This document shows positions 10,001 to 19,440 of a stretch of DNA of 64,000 nucleotides, piece after piece. How positions within the stretch are numbered: the stretch's first letter is position 1; each line of letters begins with the position of its first letter. The notes under the pieces were generated by a model, which was not told where the DNA came from, ran no database searches, and saw only the letters and a list, made by a program, of their open reading frames with translations. A program made the position numbers and the translations under genes. The DNA is from Notospermus geniculatus. Its lineage: Eukaryota; Nemertea; Pilidiophora; Heteronemertea; Lineidae. The DNA is taken from NCBI GenBank assembly GCA_002633025.1, contig NMRB01001360.1:40231-104230 (forward strand), given 5' to 3'.

Positions 10001-12507
10001 GTGGTCCATACACCATCCGAGAGTTCGACCCCGTGAGAGGTCGAATCATAAGATCCACTCCACAGTTCCAGGTGGATGGGGGAGTTGTGGGATTTGACGT
10101 CTGTGACGGACAACAGTTCGTCATCTTACACGGTTATGATCGTGATAAAGTGACCTTTGTTAATGAGGACGGATCTGTTGTCCTCACGGAGAAAGTTAAA
10201 TCTCATTCCTGGTCCATCTCCTGTGGAGGAAGACATGTCTTCCTCTCACGGGGTTATTATGTTGATGTGTATGAGATCACGGAAGACCGTCATCTCAAAC
10301 ACATCGCCACCAGTCAACACTTTGATTCTGTATTGGATGTCTCAGCCACAGCAGCTGGTGAGGTCACTGTGACGTGTGTGCGAGGTGAACGTCGTTGTTT
10401 GGGAAGATCTACTTTCAAAGACAACAAATTCTCTGAGTGGAAATACAAAGACGTTGACTCTCGATGGCAAGCTCTTGTCTCTGTCGGCGGTGATCATGTC
10501 GTGGTGGCAGGGAATGACAATGATTACAACAGGAGGATACTCACAGTGTTCGCGGAAGAAGGTAGGCCTGTTTAACATTTATATCATTCATTCAAAATGA
10601 ATGTTTATCGTGAAGTGTGTCACGTGACTACATGATGATTGTTGGCCTGTCAGAATGGCGCAGTGCAAACACAAACGCCTGTCGCAACTGAGGGTGTAGN
10701 CCCCCCCCCCCCCGTGTAGGTTTATAGTGTGGCACGAATGGGGGCAATCCAGAATATAATTCAACCTCTCTCTAATAGGGGTCTCTACTGTAGTGTACTA
10801 TACTTTTTCCTCCAAGTCTAAGATATTTTTGTGTCAAAGTATTAGCTTTATCATTTTTAATTCCAGTGAGTGATAGCTGTTATGAGAAGAAGGCAGATGA
10901 TAGAAGTGGTCCAAACCTCCAGCAATTGATCGAGGAAAAGGATGTGTAAGTTGAGAATAATAAGTTTTTATGCAGTTTCTCTAAATAGTAATAGATCAAA
11001 TACGAAGGGTCGTCTCCGAATTTCACGAATTTTTGACCCCAACCGGGGACTTCCTCAGGCACTTTCTAGTCGAGCTACCAGAAGGGAAATGAGTGCCTGA
11101 GGAAGACCCCGGTTGGGGTCGAAAATTCGTGAAATTCGGAGATGACCCTTCATATTATACTGGTATCATTTTGTGTGTCGATCTTCGGCTTTATTTTGGA
11201 TAGCTTCTCTAAATAGAGTTCATCTCCCATAAACCAAGGCTATCCTCATGTCTCTGCTCTCTAATGTAGACTCCACATTCCCTGCATTTCCTCAGACTAA
11301 AGAAGTTGCGTTCTTGTAAAAGTAATGCTGAATTAATATTCATCACTTTTTCCAGCATCCCTGGCTCTGTAGTTCTGACAGATATTGTTCCCGATGATGA
11401 AGACAAAATAAGGGTATGATTATGAAAATGAGTTCACCCGCCTTCTCTGAAATTCAAATTCAAATTCATCGGAGTTTATTGATGAAGCCTTTAAAATATG
11501 CAGTTTTAGTGAGCTGAGATACAATAAACTTGTGTGGATAGAGAAAAGAACTCGTAGGAGTAAATAAGCAGGGATGTCTGATGTGTTCTGCTAATTGGTG
11601 ATATTTCACTAAAAGTTGGTTGGGGCAAAAATCGTGATCAGCCGTATTAATATCTTCAGATTAATCAACTTTGTCCCAATTACATTTATCGTCTTCCAAT
11701 TTGTGAAATTGAAAACTTCTTCAAAAGTATAATTGAGTATCTGTTAGTAATCAGTTTTCTTACTTGTAGCCTTCCTAGTGTTAATGTTATTGATTTCAGG
11801 ATAAACTTATCGACTGGTGTGATAATCAACAAGTTGAGTTGATTCTCACCACTGGAGGCACTGGCCTGTCTCCAAGAGATGTCACACCAGAGGTAAGACA
11901 ATATCTGCACATTCATCATTAGGAATTTTTGATCACCCACTTTGTAGAGCTACTGGTGAGATATTGGGAAATCATTACCGTTTTGTCAAAGGAGAAGAAT
12001 GAAACAAACAGATTCTTGCTCATCTTGATAAGATTCATTGCCCCTTCTTAAATAGGGGAAAATCTGAGTCTTGTTTGTGAAAAACCATTATCTTGTCAAA
12101 TATAACCAACTGCAATTTCATTCTTTCATATTNCAGAAGTCACTGGAGGTGACACCTATGGCTGCACTCTCCAGGTGGGTGGACAGGATGTAAAACGTTA
12201 GTGAAGATCAGTGGTTCAGAAAAGTTTGGACATTTACAGTATTACATGTATTTTACTTTTGCAGCAGGAATTGGGTTCTTGATTTCAGATATGTATAATA
12301 TAATCTTTCAGACCAGTATGTGGCAGCCGGGGACGCACTTTGATAGTCAACTTTCCTGGCAGCAAAAAAGGCTCCGAGGAATGTCTTAGATTCATAGCCG
12401 GAGTTCTACCACATGCTGTTGATCTGCTTCAGGATCGTAAATCAAATGTATCAACAGTTCATAAAGTATTACAAGAGGGGCATAATGGACGACATGATGC
12501 TCACCAG
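1057..12507 (+). CDS. Chimeric multi-exon gene: death-effector-like domain, coiled coil, beta-propeller, gephyrin/MogA-type G domain
   Basis: I assembled this gene from splice sites. Coding exons: 1065-1097, 1629-1804, 2862-2986, 3774-3805, 4931-5002, 6450-6665, 9513-9578, about 9728/9748-10561, 10867-10945, 11356-11413, 11800-11892, 12137-12174, 12312-12507. Phases match exactly through the first seven exons (720 nt, 240 codons) and again from the propeller exon to the end, except where the missing gephyrin exon would fall. An acceptor at 1056 precedes the first ATG by 8 nt, so an upstream noncoding exon is likely. The order death fold, coiled coil, propeller, G domain is seen directly. The MogA/gephyrin G domain adenylylates molybdopterin in cofactor synthesis, and in gephyrin trimerises at inhibitory synapses. 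The fusion suggests an oligomerising death-fold scaffold rather than a plain enzyme (inference). No stop codon is seen at the 3' end; the last exon ends at a GTAGGA donor. Two adjacent genes remain possible: the junction at 10561/10867 rests on phase and proximity only. Confidence 0.6.
1113..1352. repeat. Foldback MITE in intron 1
   Basis: TAAACTCCCACTTACC at the left is the reverse complement of GGTAAGTGGGAGTTTA at the right. The inner arms CTGAACTCGG..GTTGAAGATAA also pair. The unit CCCATTCCTAAACTCCC is repeated on the left side. Confidence 0.7.
1629..2986 (+). CDS. Death-effector-like domain split over two exons (1629-1804 and 2862-2986)
   Basis: The exon at 1629-1804 ends with AT in phase 2 before GTAATT, and the exon at 2862 begins with G, giving a seamless Met codon. 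Together they encode about 100 residues (positions ~12-111 of the protein). Visible pattern: [20 protein letters not shown] (helices 1-2), a short helix with TGKQREEL, then [20 protein letters not shown] (helices 5-6). This is the DED arrangement of FADD and the caspase-8 prodomain, including the basic residues near the last helix. DEDs are homotypic adaptor domains of apoptotic and immune signalling. A CARD or plain death domain is a less good fit but cannot be excluded by eye. The intron between the halves holds a 637 bp foldback element. Confidence 0.6.
2096..2732. repeat. 637 bp foldback element rich in ACTCACACTC
   Basis: The termini GCCCGTATTCTGAAAGCTCA and TGAGCTTTCAGAATACGGGC are perfect inverted repeats. 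The interior is many degenerate copies of (A)CTCACACTC and GAGTGTGAGT. It lies between the two death-effector-domain exons. Confidence 0.8.
3057..3250. repeat. Foldback MITE, 194 bp
   Basis: AGTGTCCCACTGGCGA pairs with TCGCCAGTGGGACACT; inner GACAAGGGGCGAAT pairs with ATTCGCCCCTTGTC. Confidence 0.75.
3536..3700. repeat. Foldback MITE, about 165 bp
   Basis: GGTCCTAGAACGTCA pairs imperfectly with TGACGTTCTAGGACT, and the outer GGGAGAC pairs with GTCTCCC. The loop contains CRE-like TGACGTCA. Confidence 0.6.
3774..5002 (+). CDS. Two short linker/coiled-coil exons (3774-3805 and 4931-5002)
   Basis: Exon 3774-3805 follows TTCCAG and completes a Gly codon begun at 2986, giving [11 protein letters not shown] and ending in phase 0 at GTAGGT. 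Exon 4931-5002 follows TTTTCAG and encodes [13 protein letters not shown] followed by [11 protein letters not shown], ending in phase 0 at GTAGGA. The second has a heptad-like pattern rich in E, Q, L and R and probably opens the coiled coil that continues in the next exon. The intron between them carries three foldback elements. Confidence 0.55.
4021..4158 (-). repeat. Partial copy of the GCCCGTGTCACACTG foldback family
   Basis: This matches the reverse complement of 27544-27680: CGACCCCAACC-type core, TGGCCACAT, and the terminus GGACAGTGTGACACGGGC. Only one end is preserved here. Confidence 0.6.
4226..4630. repeat. Foldback element with ~110 bp terminal inverted repeats
   Basis: GTACGGCCAGAAACTTAGTT pairs with the right terminus CTGGCCGTAC and the preceding AACCAAGTTT. 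Inner AATCTGAAACATTAGTTCTG pairs with CAGAACTAATGTTTCAGATT. Confidence 0.75.
4752..4883. repeat. Palindromic MITE with TA target duplication
   Basis: AGGCTTCCCTTACATAGAAG at the left is the exact reverse complement of CTTCTATGTAAGGGAAGCCT at the right, flanked by TA on both sides (4750-4751 and 4884-4885). This is typical of Tc1/mariner-mobilised MITEs. Confidence 0.8.
5115..5455 (-). repeat. tRNA-derived SINE
   Basis: Read on the minus strand from 5455, the element opens with a tRNA-like head. It has an A-box-like TGGTGGTTAGCG and a B box GGTTCGATTCC about 40 nt later, and ends at 5115 with a TATATAAGAA..ATTATTATTATT tail. This gives a complete pol III promoter plus a microsatellite tail. 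Confidence 0.65.
5496..5967. repeat. 472 bp inverted-repeat element
   Basis: AATGGGGAACCGGCG pairs with CGCCGGTTCCTCATT. Inner GCGCTGACGCACAACTACGG pairs with CCGTAGTTGTTCGTCAGCGC, and GACGCTAGAGGC with GCCTCTAGTGTC. The interior has many CGTCA motifs. Confidence 0.7.
6044..6287. repeat. Tc1/mariner-like MITE, 244 bp
   Basis: CCATAAGTATTGCAACAT near the left end pairs with ATGTTGCAATACTTATG near the right end. The outer bases CATTCACTGG and CCGGTGAGTG pair with one or two mismatches. TA flanks both ends (6042-6043, 6288-6289). Confidence 0.75.
6450..6665 (+). CDS. Coiled-coil exon with 14-residue tandem repeats
   Basis: The acceptor TTTAAACAG ends at 6449 and the donor GTAATT starts at 6666; the 72-codon exon is phase 0 at both ends. 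It encodes about 3.5 copies of a 14-residue unit of the type [14 protein letters not shown], so the DNA shows a 42 bp tandem repeat. Two heptads per unit with Leu at core positions predict a continuous parallel coiled coil, which would dimerise or oligomerise the protein between the death fold and the propeller. The opposite strand is also open but is only a shadow of the repeat. Confidence 0.65.
7292..7420. repeat. Palindromic MITE, copy 1 of a family also at 19441
   Basis: Contains GAATTTTGCAATACAACTGC and GAAGTAAAAGCATTTACTAG, both shared with 19441-19560. The ends are partly degraded (TATAAAGATCAGTAAATGC versus GCATTTACTAGTCTTTCTTC). Confidence 0.7.
7421..9429. other. Rest of intron before the propeller exons
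   Basis: No exon recognised. About 8276-8690 is rich in AAACGTTTG and GTTTAAAC motifs and has weak inverted ends (CGGTCACATTCGG versus CCGAATCTGGCGACCG), perhaps a degraded foldback. A poly-G tract with an N lies at 8917. CRE-like TGACGTCA sites are scattered near 7795, 8340 and 9155. Confidence 0.4.
9513..9578 (+). CDS. Small exon duplicated from the 5' edge of the propeller exon
   Basis: A strong acceptor (TTTTCTTTTGCAG) ends at 9512 and a GTATCA donor follows 9578. The exon encodes [14 protein letters not shown] then TADIQRYQ in phase 0. The exon and about 75 bp of preceding intron are similar to 9655-9780, the start of the next exon (shared GAAACAAATCTGTT, CAAGAAG/AAGAAG, GGGGTTCAA). This is a local tandem duplication. 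The duplicated copy keeps an open frame, while the equivalent segment at 9719 differs by a 7 nt net deletion. Whether this exon is used is uncertain. Confidence 0.4.
9728..10561 (+). CDS. Beta-propeller-like domain exon
   Basis: One long exon of about 270 codons in the frame of position 9817, open from 9727 to 10561 and ending with a split Gly codon at a GTAGGC donor. It starts near [19 protein letters not shown] and [20 protein letters not shown]. It continues with repeated short beta-strand blocks (for example [46 protein letters not shown]) typical of a WD40/NHL-like propeller; four to six blades can be guessed. The exact acceptor is unclear. The strong TTTTGCAG at 9718 would give a frame that closes at TAG 9806-9808; AGs at 9727, 9730 or 9747 keep the frame, the last in phase 0. 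Family assignment is fold-level only. A role as a ligand-sensing or scaffold propeller, as in TRIM-NHL-like proteins, is inference. Confidence 0.65.
10867..12507 (+). CDS. Gephyrin/MogA-type molybdopterin-binding G domain (five exons)
   Basis: Exons 10867-10945, 11356-11413, 11800-11892, 12137-12174 and 12312-12507 encode recognisable MoaB/Mog family blocks: [15 protein letters not shown], a run ending [30 protein letters not shown] then [25 protein letters not shown], and [20 protein letters not shown] then [20 protein letters not shown]. These match animal gephyrin and plant Cnx1 G domains in order, with the GGTG and PGSKKG signature loops intact. The first beta strand before VSDSC would have to come from the preceding exon. 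The stretch after VTPE, about 20 residues carrying the conserved E..PG motif, has no exon in 11893-12136, although a one-base N gap sits at 12133. No MoeA/E-domain exons are seen downstream. Without the missing piece the domain would probably be inactive. Confidence 0.85.
11000..11154. repeat. Foldback MITE related to the 27544 family
   Basis: GAAGGGTCGTCTCCGAATTT pairs with AAATTCGGAGATGACCCTTC. The arm core GACCCCGGTTGGGGTCGAAA resembles the core at 4030 and 27650. Confidence 0.7.
12133..12133. other. One-base assembly gap inside a splice acceptor
   Basis: The sequence reads CATATTNCAG at the acceptor of the SLEVTP exon. It lies exactly where one gephyrin exon is missing, so a collapsed contig join here could hide sequence. 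Confidence 0.6.
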
Positions 12508-12558
12508 GTAGGACTTCTGTACTGTATTAGACAGCGGAAATGTCTGGATTTACCAGAT

Positions 12559-15462
12559 GGGTCATTCCATGTCAACTCAACCAGTCAGCCCACCCGACCG
12601 ACTCAGAATTTTGTCATGTTTATGCTGTGGATAGGTGTTGATATGAAACTAAAAAGTCCCAAATATTTCGTGTCAACTCCAATTATTAAGGAAGTTATGG
12701 CCATCTGTTGGCATTGGCAACCAAAATGCCACGCCCACCTTGGGAAACGCAAAAACCGTTATTTCTCCACTACCGAAAGTGCTATAATCACCAAAATTGG
12801 TGTCCTGGAGTGTTTTTTTATGTAGATTCCGAATCTGCAATCGCAATTTTCGTACCATTAACAGTTTGAGAAATAATTGGGGTTAACCCTTTTTTGAGAC
12901 CCTTTTTTTGGACCCTTAGAACCCTATGTGGCTCTGAATAAAATTTTTTGAAATTTTTTATACAGATGTGTCTTTGCATCAGCTTCATTATATAAAAAAA
13001 TTGGGAAAGTGTTTTTCCCCGTTTTAGAGATAGAAATGGTTCAGTGATGTAAAGATAAGCATGTGCTTATTCGCATATATTATGTACACGGAATGTACAC
13101 AAGATGAGGCATAATTTGTACAGAGACAATTTTCCATCCAGTGGCAATGAAAACAGACCAGGTGCATTGCATATACTGCATACCAGACCTGTAATAACAG
13201 TTGTTGTGTGCAAGTATAGAAATGTAGAGTAATGAAACAGTGTGTGAAGAACGATCTCAAACCATCTTGTTATGTACCTTAGGCCAGGGTTATTATATTC
13301 TTTGGTTTACGGGCACAAAGTTTCTGAGCCCAGGTACGGAGGACGGAATAAAAATAAAAAAAAACTTAGGTNNNNNNNNNNNNNNNNNNNNNNNNNNNNN
13401 NNNNNNNNNNNNNNNNNNNNNNNNNNNNNNNNNNNNNNNNNNNNNNNNNNNNNNNNNNNNNNNNNNNNNNNNNNNNNNNNNNNNNNNNNNNNNNNNNNNN
13501 NNNNNNNNNNNNNNNNNNNNNNNNNNNNNNNNNNNNNNNNNNNNNNNNNNNNNNNNNNNNNNNNNNNNNNNNNNNNNNNNNNNNNNNNNNNNNNNNNNNN
13601 NNNNNNNNNNNNNNNNNNNNNNNNNNNNNNNNNNNNNNNNNNNNNNNNNNNNNNNNNNNNNNNNNNNNNNNNNNNNNNNNNNNNNNNNNNNNNNNNNNNN
13701 NNNNNNNNNNNNNNNNNNNNNNNNNNNNNNNNNNNNNNNNNNNNNNNNNNNNNNNNNNNNNNNNNNNNNNNNNNNNNNNNNNNNNNNNNNNNNNNNNNNN
13801 NNNNNNNNNNNNNNNNNNNNNNNNNNNNNNNNNNNNNNNNNNNNNNNNNNNNNNNNNNNNNNNNNNNNNNGGGATCAAATATTTGGCCGTGCTCAATTTC
13901 TTGCAGACTTGCATGATGCCAAAACAGTGGCCGGTCCGCCCTTAAGAGTCACCACAGGTTTATTCCCATCTGAACTGAAGATGTCACATGAGGAAAGGTC
14001 TAGACTATTAAAGCACTCGTGCCTCAGGTCCTGAACGTAACAGTCAGCTACAAATATCCAGATTTAATATTTTGTCATCAGGGCGATATGTTGCAGTTGT
14101 TTATCATGAAAAAGCAAGGTACCGGTAGAGTCTTTGACAAAAGTTCATCTCCACCTGATACCCTTGAATATATCAAATACTACTGGGCCAATTTTAACAC
14201 GGTTTGTTCCACATGAAAGTATATCTTGTTGGTCATGCAAGAAATTGAGCATGGCCAAATCTTCGATCCCTGAGCCTTTCTAAGGTGGGCTGTTAAAAAT
14301 ATCACAGGGATAAAGATGCTGTTTGTTTCTAAGGAGGCTATTGAAACCCACATAAGGATAGGTCTTGGTTGTTTTCACGCCAGAAATAAATAAACGTTAG
14401 AAAAAAGAAACTTCGGTCACACCGCCACATCGTGATGTTATTACCGCCGGTTCTCCATTATTTGCACACATTGCCAAACATATAGCTCATATAGACCTTC
14501 TTGAGCTCCCCTGTTTTTGGAAGTCAGATGTAAGCGTGAGTTTGGTAAGATTGGAAAATGATGCGACTCATCAGTGTTTTGTACCGGTACTTGCATTTTT
14601 TGCTGTTCTTGGGCCTAACATGTGTGTGTGGGGGGGGGGATGGAGAAGAGGTTGAAAAAAAAATTTTGTTTGTTTTCCTGCAGGACCATTTCGTAAAGAA
14701 CTGTGGATTTTAGTTATAGGCCTACATGTATGTACACACAGGGGTTTAAAAATAAGATACAAGACAAGATGGTTTGAGATCGTTCTTCACACACTGTTTA
14801 ATTACTCTACATTTCTATACTTGTACACAACAACTGTTATTCCAGGTCTTGTATGCAGTATATGCAATGCACCTCGTCTGTTTTCATTGCCACTGGATGG
14901 AAAATTGTCTCTGTACAAATTATGCCTCTTCTTGTGTACATTCCGTGTACATAATATATGTGAATAAGCACATGCTCATCTTTACATCACTGAAACATTT
15001 CTATCTCTAAAACGGGGAAAAACACCTCCCCAATTTTTTTATACAATGAAGCTGATGCAAAGACACATCTGCATAAAAAATTTCAAAAAATTTTATTCAG
15101 AGCCACATAGGGTTCTCAGGGTCCGAAAAAAGGGTTAACCCCAATTATTTCTTAAACTGTTAAGGGTACGAAAATTTCGATTGCAGATTCGGAATCTACG
15201 TTAAAAAACACTCCAGGACACCAATTTTGGTGATTATAGCACTTTCGGTAGTGGAGAAATAACGGTTTTTGCGTTTCCCAAGGTGGGCGTGGCATTTTGG
15301 TTGCCAATGCCAACAGATGGCCATAACTTCCTTGATAATTGGAGTTGACACGAAATATTTGGGACTTTTTAGTTTCATATCAACACCTATCCACAGCATA
15401 AACATGACAAAATTCTCAGTCGGTCGGGTGGGCTGACTGGGTGAGTTGACGTGGAATGACCC
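12559..15462. repeat. Long inverted repeat with ~700 bp arms
   Basis: The left arm 12559-13271 and right arm 14762-15462 are reverse complements with few mismatches (start GGGTCATTCCATGTCAAC, end GTTGACGTGGAATGACCC). The inner ends are GAACGATCTCAAACCATC and its complement. The ~1.5 kb loop includes the 499 N gap and a second small inverted pair (CATGCAAGAAATTGAGC at 14234 against GCTCAATTTCTTGCAGACTT at 13891). No target duplication is visible. The left arm begins 52 bp after the last gephyrin-like exon. Confidence 0.8.
13372..13870. other. Assembly gap, 499 N
   Basis: A run of N inside the loop of the long inverted repeat. The open frames running through it are artefacts. After the gap a short open stretch to 14034 and another to 14216 have no recognised homology; 14150-14235 is repeated near 25130-25215. 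Confidence 0.95.
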
Positions 15463-15753
15463 AAGTATAGTTCTTATTAGGCATGTTAGGCCCGGGATGG
15501 TATTGCGCAATACCTCTTTCGACGCCTTTCCATTAGGCCACGCCAATCCGTGACAATAGCTCTGTCGATGATAATTTTTGAACAGACTTTATCCGAACGT
15601 GACGAACTCCACACGCGTTCTTCATTACCATAAAAAAAGGGCTCGCGGGGAAAGTTGCGGACTTTTTCACACATTTTCACGAGCGATTTCTTTTTTGTGC
15701 CTGGATCGATGGTCAATCTGATTTAGAATATGATCTGGAAAAAACTTCTTCTA

Positions 15754-15898
15754 AGGCCGTTCCAGGCCCGATTTTTGAATTTCAGAGGAAAACAGCAAAA
15801 ATAATTCAATTTTCTGTTTTGACCTTTTTCAGGCCACTAATTAAGCAATTGCTAACTAGTTATTTCTATTTTGAAAAATCGGGCCTGGAACGACCATA
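15754..15898. repeat. Foldback MITE, 145 bp
   Basis: AGGCCGTTCCAGGCCCGATTT pairs with AAATCGGGCCTGGAACGACC. The rest of 15463-16452 shows nothing recognisable. Confidence 0.7.
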
Positions 15899-16452
15899 GA
15901 ACTCGCCATGCTGCATCCATCACTACCTAAAATCCGGTCATTTGGAGCCGGCTGTACCCGTTATTGCCTCTGAAAACTTCATCTGGGATTTGCATTGTTC
16001 ATGAATAAAGTTACATAATAAGTTAATTATTGTGCACTTTTTCAATTCGGAGATATGCAACAATACATAAACTCACAAATTACGTTGGCAAAGTAAACTA
16101 CGGTCGTAACACATTCGTGCAATTAAATTTCTAACGGACCTCAATTGGATGCGTTTACTATCTCCACCGCCACCTTAAGCCTATCGATGTATGTTGTCAA
16201 AAGGTCGGTTTTATTGTCCAATAATGGTAAAAATGATAAATTTGACAAGCATGTCCCATTTTTCGAATCACAAAAGAAGAAAAAAATGCGAGTTCCTTTC
16301 TACTTTCTACTTTCCTTTCTCCTTTTTGCAAAGAAGTTAAATTTAGCATTGACTTTGAATGTGTGTTCCATGACAGTTCTGCATTAGGCCTATATACATC
16401 TAGGCCTACCAGAGAAATATCTCAGTGAGCATTTATTCGAGTTATTTGGGGT

Positions 16453-17481
16453 AGGCTTGTTGTACTAGACTCGATGACGTGAAGACTCGATGGTGCGATG
16501 ACTCGATGACCGCCAAAATTATCCATTTAAATTTAGATGGTTATTTCTAAGAAGTGGAATGGATCAACGGCGGAAGTGGACCGACGTAGTGTCCCCAGCT
16601 ACCAAAAAGTGTAGTGTGGTTGATATTCAGCGTAAATCATGAAATGAAGGATAGCCTCGAACTAGGCCCATACCGGTATCTCCTAAGTCCTTGAGAATTT
16701 ACTATGGGTCCCTTTTGAAAAGTTGTAGGGATTGGTCTTATCTCCCTGTTCCATACCCCTGAGGAGGTATAGCGGTAAATTTCAGCCCTTTTGGGCAATC
16801 ATCCTACTGCATGTTCTTTACGGGTAGTGTCCTAATGCGTCAAAACTGCCATGCAAAAGTAAATTCATGAAAATGACGAAATGCTGCCGAGGTTATTGGT
16901 GTACTTCATGACGTCATCTTGCATGTTGCAAGACGCACGTGACAATCTCGGCAAAAATTTCCAGATCTTGAACGATATTTTATAAGTCTTGCAATGTATT
17001 TATTTTCAATTTGGTAATTTTTTTTAAATTCTTGCAGTGATTTTTACATTCTTGGACGACATTTTTGCAAATAATTTGGAACAAATTTTACAGTTCTTTG
17101 AGTTTTTTTATTGTGTAATGAAAATTACATTCTTGGAGGTTACTTTTTTTTTCAAAACATTTGAACGGAAAAAAAAGTCTTGATAAATTCCGCTGCTTCA
17201 CCTACAAGCACAATCATGCATTCCAAGCGCAAATGACACCACGGCTTTAGAGTTATACTAAAATTGGGAATAGGTATGCGGTTTAACGATGGTTATGAAA
17301 ATATATGCCAGAGGTGGCTTATTTCACCTTCCTAAAAATGTTGCATAGTAACCAAGTGTTCTGAAATGCAGAACTCGAATTAAAACAAGGCATTCACCAA
17401 TTATGCAGGAAATTTAATTAGCCTCCTTCGCGCCTTCGAGTCATCGCGCCATCGAGTCATCGAGTCAAGTACAACAAGCCT
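16453..17481. mobile_element. 1.03 kb inverted-repeat element with GACTCGATGA-type subterminal repeats
   Basis: The left end AGGCTTGTTGTACTAGACTC pairs with the right end GAGTCAAGTACAACAAGCCT. Subterminal CGATGGTGCGATGACTCGA pairs with TCGAGTCATCGCGCCATCGA. The core from about 16598 (CAGCTACCAA..GTTGATATTCAGCG) is shared with 49742-50782. No transposase frame is present, so it is non-autonomous. Confidence 0.65.
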
Positions 17482-19440
17482 TTGGGGTATACGGTCGAAA
17501 GAAGTGGGAGAGAGATAACACAAAAGGTGGTTGGTTTTTGCAAGAACGATGTACACGTATGAATACGAATTAGTGCTAGACATGTGTGACCCACCCTACG
17601 TCACAACTACGTTTCTTTTCTGTAAAATGATTTTGAGTTTAGGATCTTGGGCAGGCGCAGATCCAAGGGGGGGGGGGCGCACAGGGGTGCATCCCCCTTT
17701 TTAGGCCGACCACAAAAATATGTAACGAATATTGTCAGGACAACGAACTGTACGCTTGTCGAATGTTGGATACGCAAGTTCTTTCCATAGGTAAATAATA
17801 CTAGTTAGCCATATGCGCCCAAAACAGAACGGACATAGGCTATAAGATTCAAAATCAAACCAATCCGTCAGCCGTCTAGCGACGGCGGGAAAACCAAAGC
17901 GGGAAATCGTTTAACGTGCACAATCATCCCGATGACGTGATTCTAGACTGCCGCTATTTATAAGCCAACCGGCTAAGGCCACATCGAAAAGACAGATTCG
18001 ACGGATAGTGGTCTGCGGAAAACTTTGTTATGACAGACGTCATGTGGTGGAATTCCCAGAGTAGACTGGTACCCTGTCCTACAACCAAGCTGTATGGGCC
18101 AAAAAGTCACGAGAATGTATCACGTGCAAAATCAATGACATTACCACGTGGTAATGGGCGAATGTTACATCAAAATGTCTAAAAGTACACACAAAATGGG
18201 TAAATTTCGCCCATTACCAAGTGGTAATGTGATTTACACGTGTCACATTTTTGTAAGGGTTGGTAGGGCAGATGAGCAGTCTAAAATAATCAACATTACC
18301 GCTGGGATAGGATCTGAAACAATACATTACACCGCATCCGTGCCATCCTCTTGCAACAGGTCCTCTAAAACGCACTCCCCTACTCGCACGTCCGAGGCCA
18401 TGTTGAAATTGGCGCCATTTCGCTGTGGTACTAGCGACTGAAAATCTGTCGCTGAATACAACCAATCACAGCGAAGCTTCTATCCCGCCATGGTCACTCC
18501 CAAATATGGTGGTTTCAAACATTCCTCGATTCGCTGACAAACTCGCTGGATTTTTTAATATTCCTGAATTAACTTCGCGTAAAAATGATCCTCATGGATT
18601 ATCTAGATAATGGGTTATCTAGATAATGGGTAAGTACCGACGGGTTCAAAACACGAAGGTATGATCCAGTTCATGGTGTGTGGGGCAGCTATCATTTGAC
18701 AGCATGCATGAATTATGGAATGAGATACAGTGCTACGGGACTGGTATCCGGTAACTCGCAACACCACATCTATGTGCATACGTTGTACTAGGCGCGCTAT
18801 CTGGCTGTTGCATCAAGTGGTATTTCCCCACTGCACTGCATGGTTTATTTGTGAATTTCCAACTGGCGAGTACACATGAGGGAACGTCCATCTACTCCAC
18901 CGAAACGGGGTGGGTTTCCCCAGGGCATTGTAACGCGCTATGCAGAGTGGAAATGACATGGGTTCCCAGGATGCATCCCTGCATCCGTACATCCGTACAT
19001 GAATTTCACTATCCAAAAAAACTCGATTAAGTCATGACAGTACCATTTTCGCGGTCCTCCCCAGGGCTGTTTAAAAGTAAAATGCTTAGGAGCGTTTTCC
19101 TGGCATGTGAAAACTGGAAAAACCAACATTAAAACTTCAACCATGTCAATTTTTGCAATTCCCAAACTTTGAAATTAACCTTGGTCCCGGTGTTATATCT
19201 GCCAGTGTTTCCGTCGGTCACAGTTCCCCAAACACTCAGAAGTGACTAAGTCCCGTTTGCTGTTGTTCCCCCAAACATGGAGAAATGGTTTGTGCCGTTT
19301 TTTTATTGTTCCCCCAAAAATCGGTAGATACGCGCCGTATGAACATGTTCCCCATTTTCCCGTGTTGCCACATCGATCCATGAGACAACATGGCGCAGAG
19401 AAATGTGAAAAAGAATGAAATATCATGTGTATAACGAGAT
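17482..19440. other. Gene-free stretch with one small MITE
   Basis: 18121-18242 is a palindromic MITE (CACGTGCAAAATCAATGACA against TGTGATTTACACGTG, with CATTACCACGTGGTAATG in each arm). A poly-G tract is at 17668-17678 and a direct repeat TTATCTAGATAATGGG at 18599-18630. No coding evidence was found. Confidence 0.5.

Noticed and set aside
12673-12858. Open frame repeated near 15196-15546
   Set aside because: It recurs only because it lies in the arms of the long inverted repeat; it has no recognisable domain.
13240-14034. Long open frames across the N run
   Set aside because: They consist of untranslated N; only short flanks are real sequence and none has recognised homology.
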